Part shown: positions 13,793-20,913 of the stretch, in pieces | Position numbering within the stretch: the stretch's first letter is position 1 | Layout: every line of letters begins with the position of its first letter | Virus record (IMG/VR): IMGVR_UViG_3300044833_000057 | Coordinates: 1-30,776 of that record | Length of the DNA: 30,776 bases | Direction: 5' to 3' (one strand) | From: a virus | Made by a program: the position numbers and the translations under genes | The notes under the pieces: generated by a model | Seen by the model: only the letters and a program-made list of their open reading frames with translations | The model's database searches: none | What the model was told of the DNA's origin: nothing

Positions 13793-14007
13793 ATCAGCCC
13801 CCGATCGACGCACTCCCGGCAGTCGCCGGGATCGGGCTGCTCAAACGACCTCGTGATCGCCGCCATCTGGACTGTGATCCGCTCGCGACGCTCGATCTCG
13901 CAGTCGTGGCACCACAAGCCGCTCGGGTTGAGCGCTAGGTCGGACGGTCGCCCACAATCGATACAACGAGGCGACGTTCCGTTTCGGCGCCGTTGCTCAG
14001 CGGGCAT
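13789..14007 (-). CDS. zinc-ribbon microprotein (72 aa)
   Basis: ATG 14007; the stop overlaps the next GTG. The start MPAEQRRRNGTSP is a diverged island motif. 'RCIDCGRPSDLALNPSGLWCHDCE' is a standard two-CxxC ribbon. A further 'DCRECVDRG' near the end could bind metal too. No family is assigned. Confidence 0.7.
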   Translation of the reverse strand: MPAEQRRRNGTSPRCIDCGRPSDLALNPSGLWCHDCEIERRERITVQMAAITRSFEQPDPGDCRECVDRGLM

Positions 14008-14187
14008 GTGCGTCCTCCTCTACTAGTGCTGCCATGTAGACCGCAGGCGGCGGATGATTCTCGGCGAGCCACTGGCGCCCAGCCTTGACTCCATCGGGCA
14101 TGTCGAAGACCGGGCAGTATTCGCCCGCGAGGTCGAGCAATTCCTTGATGATTGCTGGCCGCCAGGAAGCGTTCGTGACTCGTTCAT
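13997..14187 (-). CDS. helical small protein whose coupled start is out of frame
   Basis: The natural-looking product ('VTNASWRPAIIKELLDLAG', 'FDMPDGVKAGRQWLAENHPPPAVYMAALVEED') ends at 13997. The ATGA-coupled ATG at 14187 is in another frame. In-frame upstream starts (GTG 14251, or 14290) would overlap the preceding gene by 67-107 bases. A one-base indel within the first few codons, a sequencing error, or ribosomal slippage at the start would explain this. 'GRRRNE' precedes it, echoing the island motif. Confidence 0.5.
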
Positions 14188-14360
14188 TCCGACGCCTCCC
14201 GTCCGTCGAGCGAGTGGTGCGTGACAAGCCAGCCGATCGAGCCGTCGTCACGCACGACCGGCGTCTCCTCGGGACCGCACACGCAGTCACCGCCGTCCGT
14301 GTCGTGCTCGATCAGATCGTCCATGGGGACCACGTGTCGTCTGTCGCTTCGTCCCCTCAC
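14184..14360 (-). CDS. small hypothetical protein (58 aa)
   Basis: GTG 14360 overlaps the stop of the upstream gene; ATG 14324 is an alternative (46 residues). The product is 'LIEHDTDGGDCVCGPEETPVVRDDGSIGWLVTHHSLDGRE'. CxC plus two His could bind zinc. No family is recognised. Confidence 0.55.
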   Translation of the reverse strand: MRGRSDRRHVVPMDDLIEHDTDGGDCVCGPEETPVVRDDGSIGWLVTHHSLDGREASE

Positions 14361-14755
14361 AGGAGGTCGCATTCGATGTCGTTGGCGACCTGCTCGAACT
14401 CAGCCTGTGCATCGTCGCGGCTCATTCCAAGCTCGCCGATCAATTCGGCTGCGATATCGCGCAGTCCCACGAGAAGTGCCTCGCGCTTACCGCCCTGCGT
14501 CTCATCAACTGCGTAACTCACGACGGCACGACGACACGACGACTCATCGCCCCTCCTTAGCTCTGTCGCTAGGCGCTCAATCTCGCGCTCAAACCACCAC
14601 TGGCCGGTGTGTTGGTAGAGCCCTTCGAGCGGACAGCCGTCCGAATGAAACTCGCCGACACCCCCAGCGTCGGGGTGATGGCTCGATTTCCGTCCGCAGC
14701 CAGGACAACGCTGCCAGATCCACTCACGACGCCAGTCTTCGTTTTGGCGCCTCAT
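14357..14755 (-). CDS. zinc-ribbon plus helical domain protein with RRQNED motif (132 aa)
   Basis: ATG 14755 overlaps the stop of a 20-residue gene. MRRQNEDWRREW, then 'RCPGCGRKSSHH', 'HSDGCPLEGLY' (zinc site) and a Trp-rich stretch 'HTGQWWFEREIERLATEL'. The last 60 residues are helical and acidic. It may be a fusion of a zinc microprotein with a second small domain. It is the first member of the microprotein island after the helicase. Confidence 0.65.
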   Translation of the reverse strand: MRRQNEDWRREWIWQRCPGCGRKSSHHPDAGGVGEFHSDGCPLEGLYQHTGQWWFEREIERLATELRRGDESSCRRAVVSYAVDETQGGKREALLVGLRDIAAELIGELGMSRDDAQAEFEQVANDIECDLL

Positions 14756-14814
14756 TTTCCTAGCGCCTTCCGTGCAATCTCATGCACCTGTGCCGCCTGC
14801 GATAGATCAGTCAT
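14752..14814 (-). CDS. 20-aa coupled micro-gene after the helicase
   Basis: ATG 14814 overlaps the helicase stop and TGA 14752 overlaps the next ATG. The product MTDLSQAAQVHEIARKALGK is one amphipathic helix. Perfect coupling at both ends and a normal composition suggest it is translated. The function is unknown, and it may only carry ribosomes across the junction. Confidence 0.5.
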   Translation of the reverse strand: MTDLSQAAQVHEIARKALGK

Positions 14815-16148
14815 CTCCCAACCTCCCGGTACCGGACATACCGGCCCTCAAACTCGACCGCCACCCCACCAAGCGCACCGTTCCGGCACTTCGCGATCGC
14901 GATCACCCCGTCATCAAGCATCCGGACGACACCCACATTGTCGGCCTCCTGTTCACGGTGCACGAACAGCACGTTGTCAGCGTTATTCTTCAACATGCCC
15001 GACCCCCTGATATCCCTGATCACCGGCGGCGGCAGGATCGCGCTCTTCGCCCGCTCCTCGTTCAAATGGACCGTCGCAACCAGATGCGCGCCCGACGACT
15101 TCGCGGCCAGGGTGAGCGTCTGGCTGATCTCATCCAGGTCCTTCACCTCACGGTGCGGAATCAAATGCAAAATATCGACACCCACCAACTCCCAGCCCCT
15201 GAGGCGGATGTCCCTCGCGATCTCCTCCGCCGTCCAGCCGAACACGTCAGTAATCCCGAACGGCATCCCCCGCTTCAACACCGTCGTCGCCCGCTCCGCA
15301 TCCCCAGACTGCATCGTCTGCCGGTTCAACAGCCGCGACAGCGACACCTTCGCCTCAGCGGCAAGGATCCGCATCGACCGGACCTTCACCGTCATCTCGT
15401 TGATGTAAAGGTGCGTCCGGCAGCCATGGCGGGCGGCGTGCGTGAGAATCGTGTCCAGACACGCGCTCTTCCCCATGCTCGTCCAGCCGCCCAACAGCGT
15501 CGTCTCCGACTCCCGCAGGCCGCCCGCCATCGGGCCCGCCAATCCATGAAACACGAGCGGCAACACCTTGACGACCTGGCCGCCGTTCAAATGGTCAAAC
15601 AGCATGCTCGCCAACTGCTCCCCATCCTGCGACGACGTGTGCTTCGCCGGGACGCGCAGCATGCCCTCCGCCCGCTCCCGCCGCCCCGTATCCCTCATGT
15701 CCGCGGCGGCGACAAGCTCCGTGCCTGCGCGCTTCACCATCCGCCATCCGGCGAGCTCGACGAGCCGGGCCGCGTGCGCACGAACGTTGCCGAGGTTCGC
15801 GACCTGGCCGGGCAGGAGCTCGACGCGGTCCGCGTGCTGGGCCGGCATGCCGTTCGCTGCGAGCTCGTGGCGGACCGTGGCGGTGTCGACCGGGTCGCCG
15901 CGACTGTGCAACGTGAGCATGGCCGTGTAGACGTGCCGGTGCCAGACCCGGTAGAAGCAGACTGGTGCCAGGCCCTCGTCGACGGCGAGAACAGGGAGGA
16001 TCCGGTCGCTGATCAGGATCGCGCCGAGCACCCCGGCTTCGAGGTCGGGGTCGCACGGCATGCCCGGCTCGCCGTATGGCGTTTGGGGCGTGTCGGTTTC
16101 GACGAGACGGAGCGGACTGCTGGGGCGTGCCTGCCAGAGCGCGTTCAC
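14811..16148 (-). CDS. dnaB: DnaB-like replicative helicase
   Basis: A 445-residue hexameric helicase. The N-terminal DnaB domain covers about residues 25-130 ('EAGVLGAILISDRILP', 'YRVWHRHVYTAMLTLHSRGDPVD'). The RecA core begins at ~200, with Walker A 'GGWTSMGKSA' (220-229, where most DnaB have GRPSMGKT/S) and Walker B 'LVGVDILHLI' (321-330). 'VATVHLNEERAK' follows, with an arginine-finger-like 'RDIRGSGMLKNNADNVLFV'. The start is GTG 16148, overlapping the initiator gene. It unwinds phage DNA at the fork and is presumably loaded by the protein encoded upstream. Confidence 0.92.
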   Translation of the reverse strand: MNALWQARPSSPLRLVETDTPQTPYGEPGMPCDPDLEAGVLGAILISDRILPVLAVDEGLAPVCFYRVWHRHVYTAMLTLHSRGDPVDTATVRHELAANGMPAQHADRVELLPGQVANLGNVRAHAARLVELAGWRMVKRAGTELVAAADMRDTGRRERAEGMLRVPAKHTSSQDGEQLASMLFDHLNGGQVVKVLPLVFHGLAGPMAGGLRESETTLLGGWTSMGKSACLDTILTHAARHGCRTHLYINEMTVKVRSMRILAAEAKVSLSRLLNRQTMQSGDAERATTVLKRGMPFGITDVFGWTAEEIARDIRLRGWELVGVDILHLIPHREVKDLDEISQTLTLAAKSSGAHLVATVHLNEERAKSAILPPPVIRDIRGSGMLKNNADNVLFVHREQEADNVGVVRMLDDGVIAIAKCRNGALGGVAVEFEGRYVRYREVGR

Positions 16149-16975
16149 GGGGTTTCCTCCCGGGCTGCGAGGCCTTGGATCATCTGTAGCCCAGACGGCT
16201 GCACGGGCCCGACCGTATTCCGGGCAATGAACGACTCGAGTTTGCTGCCGTTACGGCAGATCAGCTCAATGTCGTCATATCGACGACCGCCGTCACTGAC
16301 GAACGGGTCCCGTGCGGCGCCGTCAATACCTTCACGCACCTGCTCCGGGGTATAGCCATCCTTGAGCCGGGCCTGGATCTTCGTCCGACGCTCCGAGGTC
16401 AACTTCGCCGCCGCGTGACCGCACCGCTCCTGCCAGTACGTGAAAAGCTCGCGCACCCGCGCGTGTATTTCTTCCGTTCCTTGGAGCGTTGTTTCTTCTT
16501 CTAGGAAAGGAACGGAACGCGCGCCTGCGCGTGGGGGTGTGAGGTCCTCACGGACAAACTCCGTGAGTTTCTCAGTGAGGACCTCCGTGCGGTACACCTT
16601 GATCGCCTCCGTGATCGGCATGTCGGCGAACATGTCGTCCGGGTGCGGCGGGTAGTCCGACTCCGTCGGCCGGTTGATCACCTGGTGCTTCCAGAAGTTC
16701 GGCAGCCACAGGTACTCGAACGGCCCGTGCGCGTACAGCTTCGAGAAGCCGACACCGACAATCTCGCCGACCCAGCGAGCGAGTTGTTTGGCGTTCACAT
16801 CGCCACCCGGGAAGATGTGCCCCAAGATCGCCTGCGACTCGTTAGCCTGTCGCCCCCGGTCATCCGCGCGGCTGATGAGCCCAATCGCGACGAGCCGAGC
16901 ATCGCGAGATAGAAGCTTGATCTTCTCGTCACGGAAGAACTCAGGTTTGAGAGTTCTGATGCGCTCACGACTCAC
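16145..16975 (-). CDS. replication initiator / helicase-loader-like protein
   Basis: A 276-residue protein from GTG 16975 (GTGA overlap with the HNH stop; ATG 17008 is possible). 'RIRTLKPEFFRDEKIKLLSRDARLVAIGLIS' followed by a winged-helix pattern ('ADDRGRQANESQAILGHIFPGGDV') is typical of N-terminal wHTH domains of phage replisome organisers. A charged linker and a C-terminal domain ('YTPEQVREGIDGAARDPFVSDG') like the DnaD/DnaT-type helicase contact region follow. Its position right before the helicase supports origin binding and helicase loading. Any origin may lie within this gene but was not identified. Confidence 0.8.
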   Translation of the reverse strand: MSRERIRTLKPEFFRDEKIKLLSRDARLVAIGLISRADDRGRQANESQAILGHIFPGGDVNAKQLARWVGEIVGVGFSKLYAHGPFEYLWLPNFWKHQVINRPTESDYPPHPDDMFADMPITEAIKVYRTEVLTEKLTEFVREDLTPPRAGARSVPFLEEETTLQGTEEIHARVRELFTYWQERCGHAAAKLTSERRTKIQARLKDGYTPEQVREGIDGAARDPFVSDGGRRYDDIELICRNGSKLESFIARNTVGPVQPSGLQMIQGLAAREETP

Positions 16976-17262
16976 CGCCAGCGAAATCCAGGTCGTGTCT
17001 GGCCCCACCGCTTGCGATACAGGAGGAACTCAAGGAGAGGCTTAGCGCATTTGCTCGCGTTGCAGTAGTTGCACGCGCGCGTCAGGTTCGTCCATTCCCA
17101 GATGCCATCGCCGTCCAGCGGTTCGATGTGGTCGAGCTGGTGTTTGGGATTGGCTGGTGCCCCGCAGTAGCAGCACGGATCACCGGCAAGTAGGCGCGCA
17201 TAGGCGGCCACGAAGTCTCTGCGCTTGACGTCAACGGCGCTCAGCTTACGGCGCGGAATCAT
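16972..17262 (-). CDS. HNH endonuclease
   Basis: A 96-residue HNH nuclease: 'CCYCGAP' zinc pair, 'QLDHIEPLDGDG' with the catalytic His, and 'WTNLTRACNYCNASK' with Asn, the second zinc pair and the final helix. It starts at ATG 17262, coupled on both sides. It is placed among replication genes rather than by the terminase, so it may act in recombination, host DNA breakdown or homing. Confidence 0.9.
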   Translation of the reverse strand: MIPRRKLSAVDVKRRDFVAAYARLLAGDPCCYCGAPANPKHQLDHIEPLDGDGIWEWTNLTRACNYCNASKCAKPLLEFLLYRKRWGQTRPGFRWR

Positions 17263-17522
17263 GTGATCCGGATCGTCTGGATGCGTTCGGTCGCGGTCAC
17301 GACGCCGTGCTCGTCCAGCTTGTCCTTGAACGCGACAGCGACCACCCGTCCGTACCCGTCAGCGACGATCTCCCCGTCCATCCCGGACACGATCATGTGC
17401 ACCTCGTCGCCTTTCGCGAGTTCTTTGTGGAGCATGGCACCGCCGCTGACCCGGAGGATTGATAGGTCGGGTGGGTTGCCGCCGACGTCGAAGGTGAGCT
17501 GTTGGGCGTCGGTATCACTCAC
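17259..17522 (-). CDS. conserved phage protein of unknown function (87 aa)
   Basis: GTG 17522 overlaps the upstream stop. The sequence pattern is 'QLTFDVGG...LSILRVSGG', 'LAKGDEVHMIVSG', 'VADGYGRVVAVAFKDK' and 'TERIQTIRI'. It is a small beta-sandwich-like protein familiar from actinophage recombination modules next to RecB-like nucleases, but without assigned function. It sits beside DUF669-like and nuclease-remnant genes. Confidence 0.75.
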   Translation of the reverse strand: MSDTDAQQLTFDVGGNPPDLSILRVSGGAMLHKELAKGDEVHMIVSGMDGEIVADGYGRVVAVAFKDKLDEHGVVTATERIQTIRIT

Positions 17523-18013
17523 CAGGGGATCACCTCCTCTTCGGTCTGGAGTGTTGCTGGCGGCTGAAAGTCGGTCACGTCGGTCGGCACGTCCGTTGAC
17601 TGTTGAATCTCACGATCCGCGTCTGCCTGGCGTACGGGCCCGTTGATATACGTGTTGCGGAACTCGCCGTTCGTCTGGACGGTCACCTCGAAATAGCCGC
17701 CCACCTTCCGCTCGAGCTCCTGGCCGAGCTGCTCAAGCGAAAACACCTCGTCGACCTGGACACCAAGCCGGAAGCACGCCGTTTTCGTGACGTTCGCCTG
17801 CCCCTGGGATTTGAAGCCGAGCATGACCGTCCAGTCATGCCCCGACCGGATCTCCCGGAACTCGAGGACGACCCAGTCGTCGCCCTTCTTGGATGTGAGC
17901 GCCGATGCCTTGCGGAGTTCTGCGATGTGGTCGCCGTCGGGCGGCGGGTCGAAGTTGGACTGTTCGCCGTCGCCGACCGATGCTGAGCCCCAGGCGCTGT
18001 CGAAATCAGACAT
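17519..18013 (-). CDS. DUF669-like protein, putative ssDNA-binding recombination accessory
   Basis: 164 residues from ATG 18013; the frame to 18043 adds an Arg-rich shadow. The pattern 'WGSASVGDGEQ', 'PPDGDHIAELRKASALTSKKGDDWVVLEFREI' and 'QLGQELERKVGGYFEVTVQTNG...YINGPV' fits the OB-like DUF669 family, whose members sit beside phage nucleases and annealing proteins. The tail is acidic and Thr/Gln-rich, as in SSB-type C-termini, and ends 'EEEVIPW'. The role in recombination is inferred from neighbours. Confidence 0.65.
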   Translation of the reverse strand: MSDFDSAWGSASVGDGEQSNFDPPPDGDHIAELRKASALTSKKGDDWVVLEFREIRSGHDWTVMLGFKSQGQANVTKTACFRLGVQVDEVFSLEQLGQELERKVGGYFEVTVQTNGEFRNTYINGPVRQADADREIQQSTDVPTDVTDFQPPATLQTEEEVIPW

Positions 18014-18164
18014 TTGCGGTCTCCTCCTCAGTGATCTCCTCAATGCTGGCGTCGTCCGTCGTGTCGTCGGGCTCGGTATCCGTGGGGACGTCTCCGGGCT
18101 CCTCCAGCGCGGCGACTGCCTCAGGCGTGTCGGAGGCAGGCTTCGGGTTCAAACCCTCATACAT
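18006..18164 (-). CDS. 52-aa acidic protein, possible tail of the broken nuclease gene
   Basis: ATG 18164 overlaps the stop of the truncated nuclease (ATGTATGA), and its stop overlaps the next ATG in the same 8-base manner. The product is strongly acidic ('PEAVAALEEPGDVPTDTEPDDTTDD', 'IEEITEEET'), with no fold visible. The frame is open further upstream ('SSLRLTALYLGMYEGLNP'), which continues well from the nuclease helix. It may therefore be the C-terminus left after a frameshifting deletion. Confidence 0.5.
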   Translation of the reverse strand: MYEGLNPKPASDTPEAVAALEEPGDVPTDTEPDDTTDDASIEEITEEETANV

Positions 18165-18504
18165 GCCCAGATACAGGGCGGTCAGCCGCAGCGACGACGA
18201 GGCGCCACGGGTTGCCGGCGTTCAGTTCCTTCTCGGTGAGATGCTCGTCGAGAACGACCTGGAAGCCGATCTCCGGCTCGCCGGCGTTCAACGCTTCGGC
18301 GAATCCGCGGCCGAGCGCGAGCGGGGCTGCGGTGACGGCGGGGCGCAGCCGCTGCTCGTAGTGGAGGGCGTAGCGTTGCTCGCAGGCGAGCAGGGTGCCA
18401 ATGCTGGAATGACTGAGATGATCGCGACCCGTCTCCAGGCCGTGCAAATTCGCGCGCTCCGGAGGGCGTAGAACCCAAGGAAGGTCTAGGATGGTTTCGG
18501 TCAT
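18157..18504 (-). pseudogene. truncated RecB/Cas4-like PD-(D/E)XK nuclease
   Basis: 115 residues from ATG 18504. 'DLPWVLRPPERANLHGLE', then 'LSHSSIGTLLACEQRYALHYEQRLRP' and 'PLALGRGFAEALNAGEPEIG', match the N-terminus of phage RecB/Cas4-like exonucleases, including the first Cys that in this family often binds an iron-sulphur cluster. These proteins normally run to ~280-320 residues. Here the frame stops after 'NPWRLVVAAADRPVSGHV', before the D...ExK core and the three later Cys. It is therefore probably inactive as a nuclease, or acts only by protein contact. Flanking coupling signals are intact, so an internal deletion is likely. Confidence 0.65.
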
Positions 18505-18719
18505 TGGAATGCTCGTTCCTTTGGCTCGCGCGCCGGGCAGCCATCACTGCGCCGGCGCATCTTGTTGAAGAGGCCGACGAAGTCGGCCATGCTGACGATG
18601 AGGATCCGGCCGTCGTCGGCTCTGAGCCACACGCGGGTGATCGAGGCGATCTCTACCGTGAATGGTTGGCCGTCGAGCAGGAACACGTCACCAGGAGAGA
18701 TATCCGCGAGGGCGGTCAT
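18501..18719 (-). CDS. small hypothetical SH3-like protein (72 aa)
   Basis: ATG 18719 overlaps the upstream stop (ATG 18725 also possible). 'ISPGDVFLLDGQPFTVEIASITRVWLRADDGRILIVSMADFVGLF' suggests five short strands, followed by a basic tail. The pattern is similar to the 76-residue protein at 21632-21862 ('[21 protein letters not shown]'). Both look like small KOW/SH3-type barrels. Function is unknown. Confidence 0.65.
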   Translation of the reverse strand: MTALADISPGDVFLLDGQPFTVEIASITRVWLRADDGRILIVSMADFVGLFNKMRRRSDGCPAREPKERAFQ

Positions 18720-18811
18720 CCCCATACCAGGTAGCCTGCCAGGAACCCCAAACCCAAATAGATGACGGCGAGTACGCCGAACACCAGGACCCACTCAGGA
18801 CGGTCAGTCAT
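18716..18811 (-). CDS. 31-aa single-pass membrane peptide
   Basis: ATG 18811 is coupled at both ends. After MTDRPEW comes a ~20-residue hydrophobic segment 'VLVFGVLAVIYLGLGFLAGY', ending 'LVWG'. It is a clear transmembrane helix with a short cytoplasmic or outer head. Such peptides in early operons may modulate host membrane proteins or exclude superinfecting phage, but no role is proven. Confidence 0.6.
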   Translation of the reverse strand: MTDRPEWVLVFGVLAVIYLGLGFLAGYLVWG

Positions 18812-18981
18812 CGGCGCTGCTCCTGCGAAGTCAGATGCCATCCGCCGCATCGCGGGCACTGGTAGCACGCCCGCAGTCGCAATCCCCTCGCGGAGTCCAT
18901 CGCCATGGCGGCCATCGCTGCAATACGGTTGCGGTAGGTTCGCTTCCAACATCCACGATGCGCCCTGCTGTACTTGCTCAC
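18808..18981 (-). CDS. zinc-binding phage protein (57 aa)
   Basis: GTG 18981 (GTGA overlap) to TGA 18808. 'KYSRAHRGCWKRTYRNRIAAMAAMAM' (basic helix) is followed by 'ACYQCPRCGGWHLTSQEQR'. The CxxCG.WHLTS ending is typical of a widespread small phage/actinobacterial zinc protein of unknown function that probably binds nucleic acid. Confidence 0.75.
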   Translation of the reverse strand: MSKYSRAHRGCWKRTYRNRIAAMAAMAMDSARGLRLRACYQCPRCGGWHLTSQEQRR

Positions 18982-19130
18982 GGCTTTCTCCCGTAGGTGC
19001 GTCGCATCGCCTTCAACCTCCGACGATGCTCACGCCTCAACCTAGCCACGTCGGTAAGAAGCGCGCCGACGATGACTGCGGCAATAAGGGCAGCCACGAA
19101 CAGGTCGAGAGGACTCAGATGGGGGATCAC
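18978..19130 (-). CDS. 50-aa membrane protein with basic tail
   Basis: GTG 19130 overlaps the upstream stop. 'LSPLDLFVAALIAAVIVGALLTDVAR' forms one transmembrane helix. The remaining 22 residues are very basic ('RREHRRRLKAMRRTYGRKP'), predicting a cytoplasmic C-terminus. It sits two genes from another small membrane peptide. Function is unknown. Confidence 0.6.
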   Translation of the reverse strand: MIPHLSPLDLFVAALIAAVIVGALLTDVARLRREHRRRLKAMRRTYGRKP

Positions 19131-19582
19131 GCCGCCCGCCTCCCGCCGTGAATGTGGCCAGTCGCCCGCGCGGTAGGCGCAGAATCCTCGCCCGTCAACA
19201 GCTTCGCCTCCGTCTGCAACCCCGACAGCTGTTTCGCCTTCAACGAACCGAACCGCTGCAACGCGTCCTGACGGCTCGTAAGACGCTTGACTTCGCGGTA
19301 AAGCTCCCGGTCGATCCGCCGGTGAATCAGCGCCCTACGCGCCTCCTCGCCCGGCAGACGGCCGCCACGCGTCTCGTACTCCCCGACGAGCACCTCAAGC
19401 TCCGCGCCGAACGCGTCCTCATAAAGGATCTCGGCCTCGCCGAGGAGTACGGTCACGTTGCCGATCTCGTCCGCGCATCTGCCGAGGACGGTCCCGAGCC
19501 GTTCGATTAGGAGTGCAACGCTCATCGGGTCGCCGGATGGTTCGTGGCCCTGCATGCTCTCGCTGAACGAAATGTCAGTCAC
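19127..19582 (-). CDS. helical phage protein of unknown function (151 aa)
   Basis: ATG 19582 lies 8 bases inside the upstream gene; ATG 19525 ('MSVALLIERLG') is an alternative. It is mostly helical and charged: 'LGEAEILYEDAFGAELEVLVGEYE', 'GEEARRALIHRRIDRELYREVKRLTSRQDALQRFGSLKAKQLSGLQTEAK'. Such a protein commonly accompanies phage annealing proteins and could be a coiled-coil partner. No family is named. Confidence 0.65.
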   Translation of the reverse strand: MTDISFSESMQGHEPSGDPMSVALLIERLGTVLGRCADEIGNVTVLLGEAEILYEDAFGAELEVLVGEYETRGGRLPGEEARRALIHRRIDRELYREVKRLTSRQDALQRFGSLKAKQLSGLQTEAKLLTGEDSAPTARATGHIHGGRRAA

Positions 19583-20036
19583 GTCCGACGCTCACTCTCC
19601 GGCCCTCAGGAGCCACAAGCGTCCGGCACTCCTCGATCCGCCCAGCAATCGCCGGGCTCTTCAACAGCGCGTTCACGCCCGCAGCGATCACCTTCAGCTC
19701 GATCCGGGGCTGTACCGCCCGGTTTGCTGCGTCCGGGGTGATCGTTCCGTCCGCGACAAGCTCATCCAGCACCTCCTGCAATGCGTCTGCATCCCAGACT
19801 GCTACCGGGGCGTCCGAGGGGATCGACAGCTTCATGCCGCCGTCGCAGTGGATCGTCCACTCCCTAGCCCGGTCGCAGCGGCGAGCAACTTCCTCAGCCA
19901 CCAGCTGCTTCAACTCCCGCAACCGGGACTCATGCTCCCGCACATCCAGCAACAACTGGCCCAGCCGACCAGGCGATGCGGTGGCGAGATCCAATTGCTC
20001 GCCCATGACAGGATCAACGACCAGAAGCTCGGTCAT
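19575..20036 (-). CDS. phage recombination-module protein of unknown function (153 aa)
   Basis: ATG 20036 overlaps the ERF stop. A coiled coil near residues 20-55 ('GQLLLDVREHESRLRELKQLVAEEVARRCD') is followed by a small beta domain ('TIHCDGGMKLSIPSD') and helices. The layout resembles host-nuclease inhibitor/Gam-like or siphovirus Gp157-like proteins only in general shape. Its position next to ERF suggests a role in recombination. Confidence 0.65.
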   Translation of the reverse strand: MTELLVVDPVMGEQLDLATASPGRLGQLLLDVREHESRLRELKQLVAEEVARRCDRAREWTIHCDGGMKLSIPSDAPVAVWDADALQEVLDELVADGTITPDAANRAVQPRIELKVIAAGVNALLKSPAIAGRIEECRTLVAPEGRRVSVGRD

Positions 20037-20707
20037 TCGACCACCACCGGCGCATCAAAAACGTCGTGAGCGATCTGCTCAAGCTCCGGATCAACGTCGC
20101 CCGGCTCAACATCAGACGGAATATCCGACGGAACCAGCCAATCCAAGTATTTGCGGATCGCACGCGCGTCCACCAACGTCAACCGGTCAACGCCACCAGT
20201 CACGCTCGCGCCCTTCAACGCGCGCGGAATAGTCTCGCCTGCGTCAGTGATCGCGGCAAGAACCCGCGCCCTCTCGTCCTCTGTAAGCAGCCGCGGACCG
20301 GCCTGCGCCTGTCGTGGCTGTTCCGAGCCCTTATGGCCGTCGTCGTCCTCGTTGCCCACCAGGTCGAGGACCGCCATCGCCGCGTAGCGGCGTCCGTACG
20401 ACAGGGCTGAGCCTTGCGCCTGCGGCGTCACGCGCTCGCCGACGCAGAGCGGCATCACGTCCTCGATCAGCTCACCCGATCCGTGCAGCAGCCGGTAGCG
20501 CAGCGCCGGCCTTCCCTGATCGTCCGTGGTCGGGAGCGTCATCCAGACCAGGCCGTGAGCGGACAGGACGGGCGTGACCTTCTCGACGATCTCGTCCAGA
20601 GGCACGAACTTCGAGTTAAAGTGCGGGTTGGTCGCGCTTCGCCGCAGGTTCGGCATCTCAGCCTTCGCTGCGAGGAGAGCTTCGACCAGCGTCTTGTGCT
20701 CGGTCAT
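20033..20707 (-). CDS. erf: ERF-family single-strand annealing recombinase
   Basis: 224 residues. The ERF core covers about residues 5-125: 'EALLAAKAEMPNLRRSATNPHFNSKFVPLDEIVEKVTPVLSAHGL' and 'PQAQGSALSYGRRYAAMAVLDLVGNEDDDG', hallmark segments of the family. The C-terminal ~95 residues form a separate helical/acidic domain. ERF proteins form rings that anneal complementary single strands during phage recombination and genome circularisation. ATG 20707 overlaps the upstream stop. Likely partners are the DUF669-like protein and RusA. Confidence 0.9.
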   Translation of the reverse strand: MTEHKTLVEALLAAKAEMPNLRRSATNPHFNSKFVPLDEIVEKVTPVLSAHGLVWMTLPTTDDQGRPALRYRLLHGSGELIEDVMPLCVGERVTPQAQGSALSYGRRYAAMAVLDLVGNEDDDGHKGSEQPRQAQAGPRLLTEDERARVLAAITDAGETIPRALKGASVTGGVDRLTLVDARAIRKYLDWLVPSDIPSDVEPGDVDPELEQIAHDVFDAPVVVE

Positions 20708-20913
20708 GCCACACGCTCCGCAGCCAAAACCGCCAGCAGACGCGTCTCGGTCTGCTTCCTCGCCGCCCGCAACGTGCGTTCCGCGAACGGCCGTTCCAAC
20801 GAGCCAGCAGGAAGATTGTCAAGCATCTCCTGGCAGTACGTGGTGAACGACTCGCACGACCGGAGGCTGCTACGGAGAGCCTCAAGGGGGACCGACTCGG
20901 AATAAAGGGTCAT
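20704..20913 (-). CDS. small helical protein (69 aa)
   Basis: ATG 20913 overlaps the stop of the pentapeptide protein. The sequence is helical with '[35 protein letters not shown]' and a basic helix '[27 protein letters not shown]'. No family is recognised. It is coupled to ERF. Confidence 0.6.
   Translation of the reverse strand: MTLYSESVPLEALRSSLRSCESFTTYCQEMLDNLPAGSLERPFAERTLRAARKQTETRLLAVLAAERVA

Noticed and set aside
14772-16355. 527-residue rightward frame
   Set aside because: It lies entirely opposite the DnaB-like helicase, which has intact Walker motifs; the frame is Arg/Pro/His-rich and motif-free.
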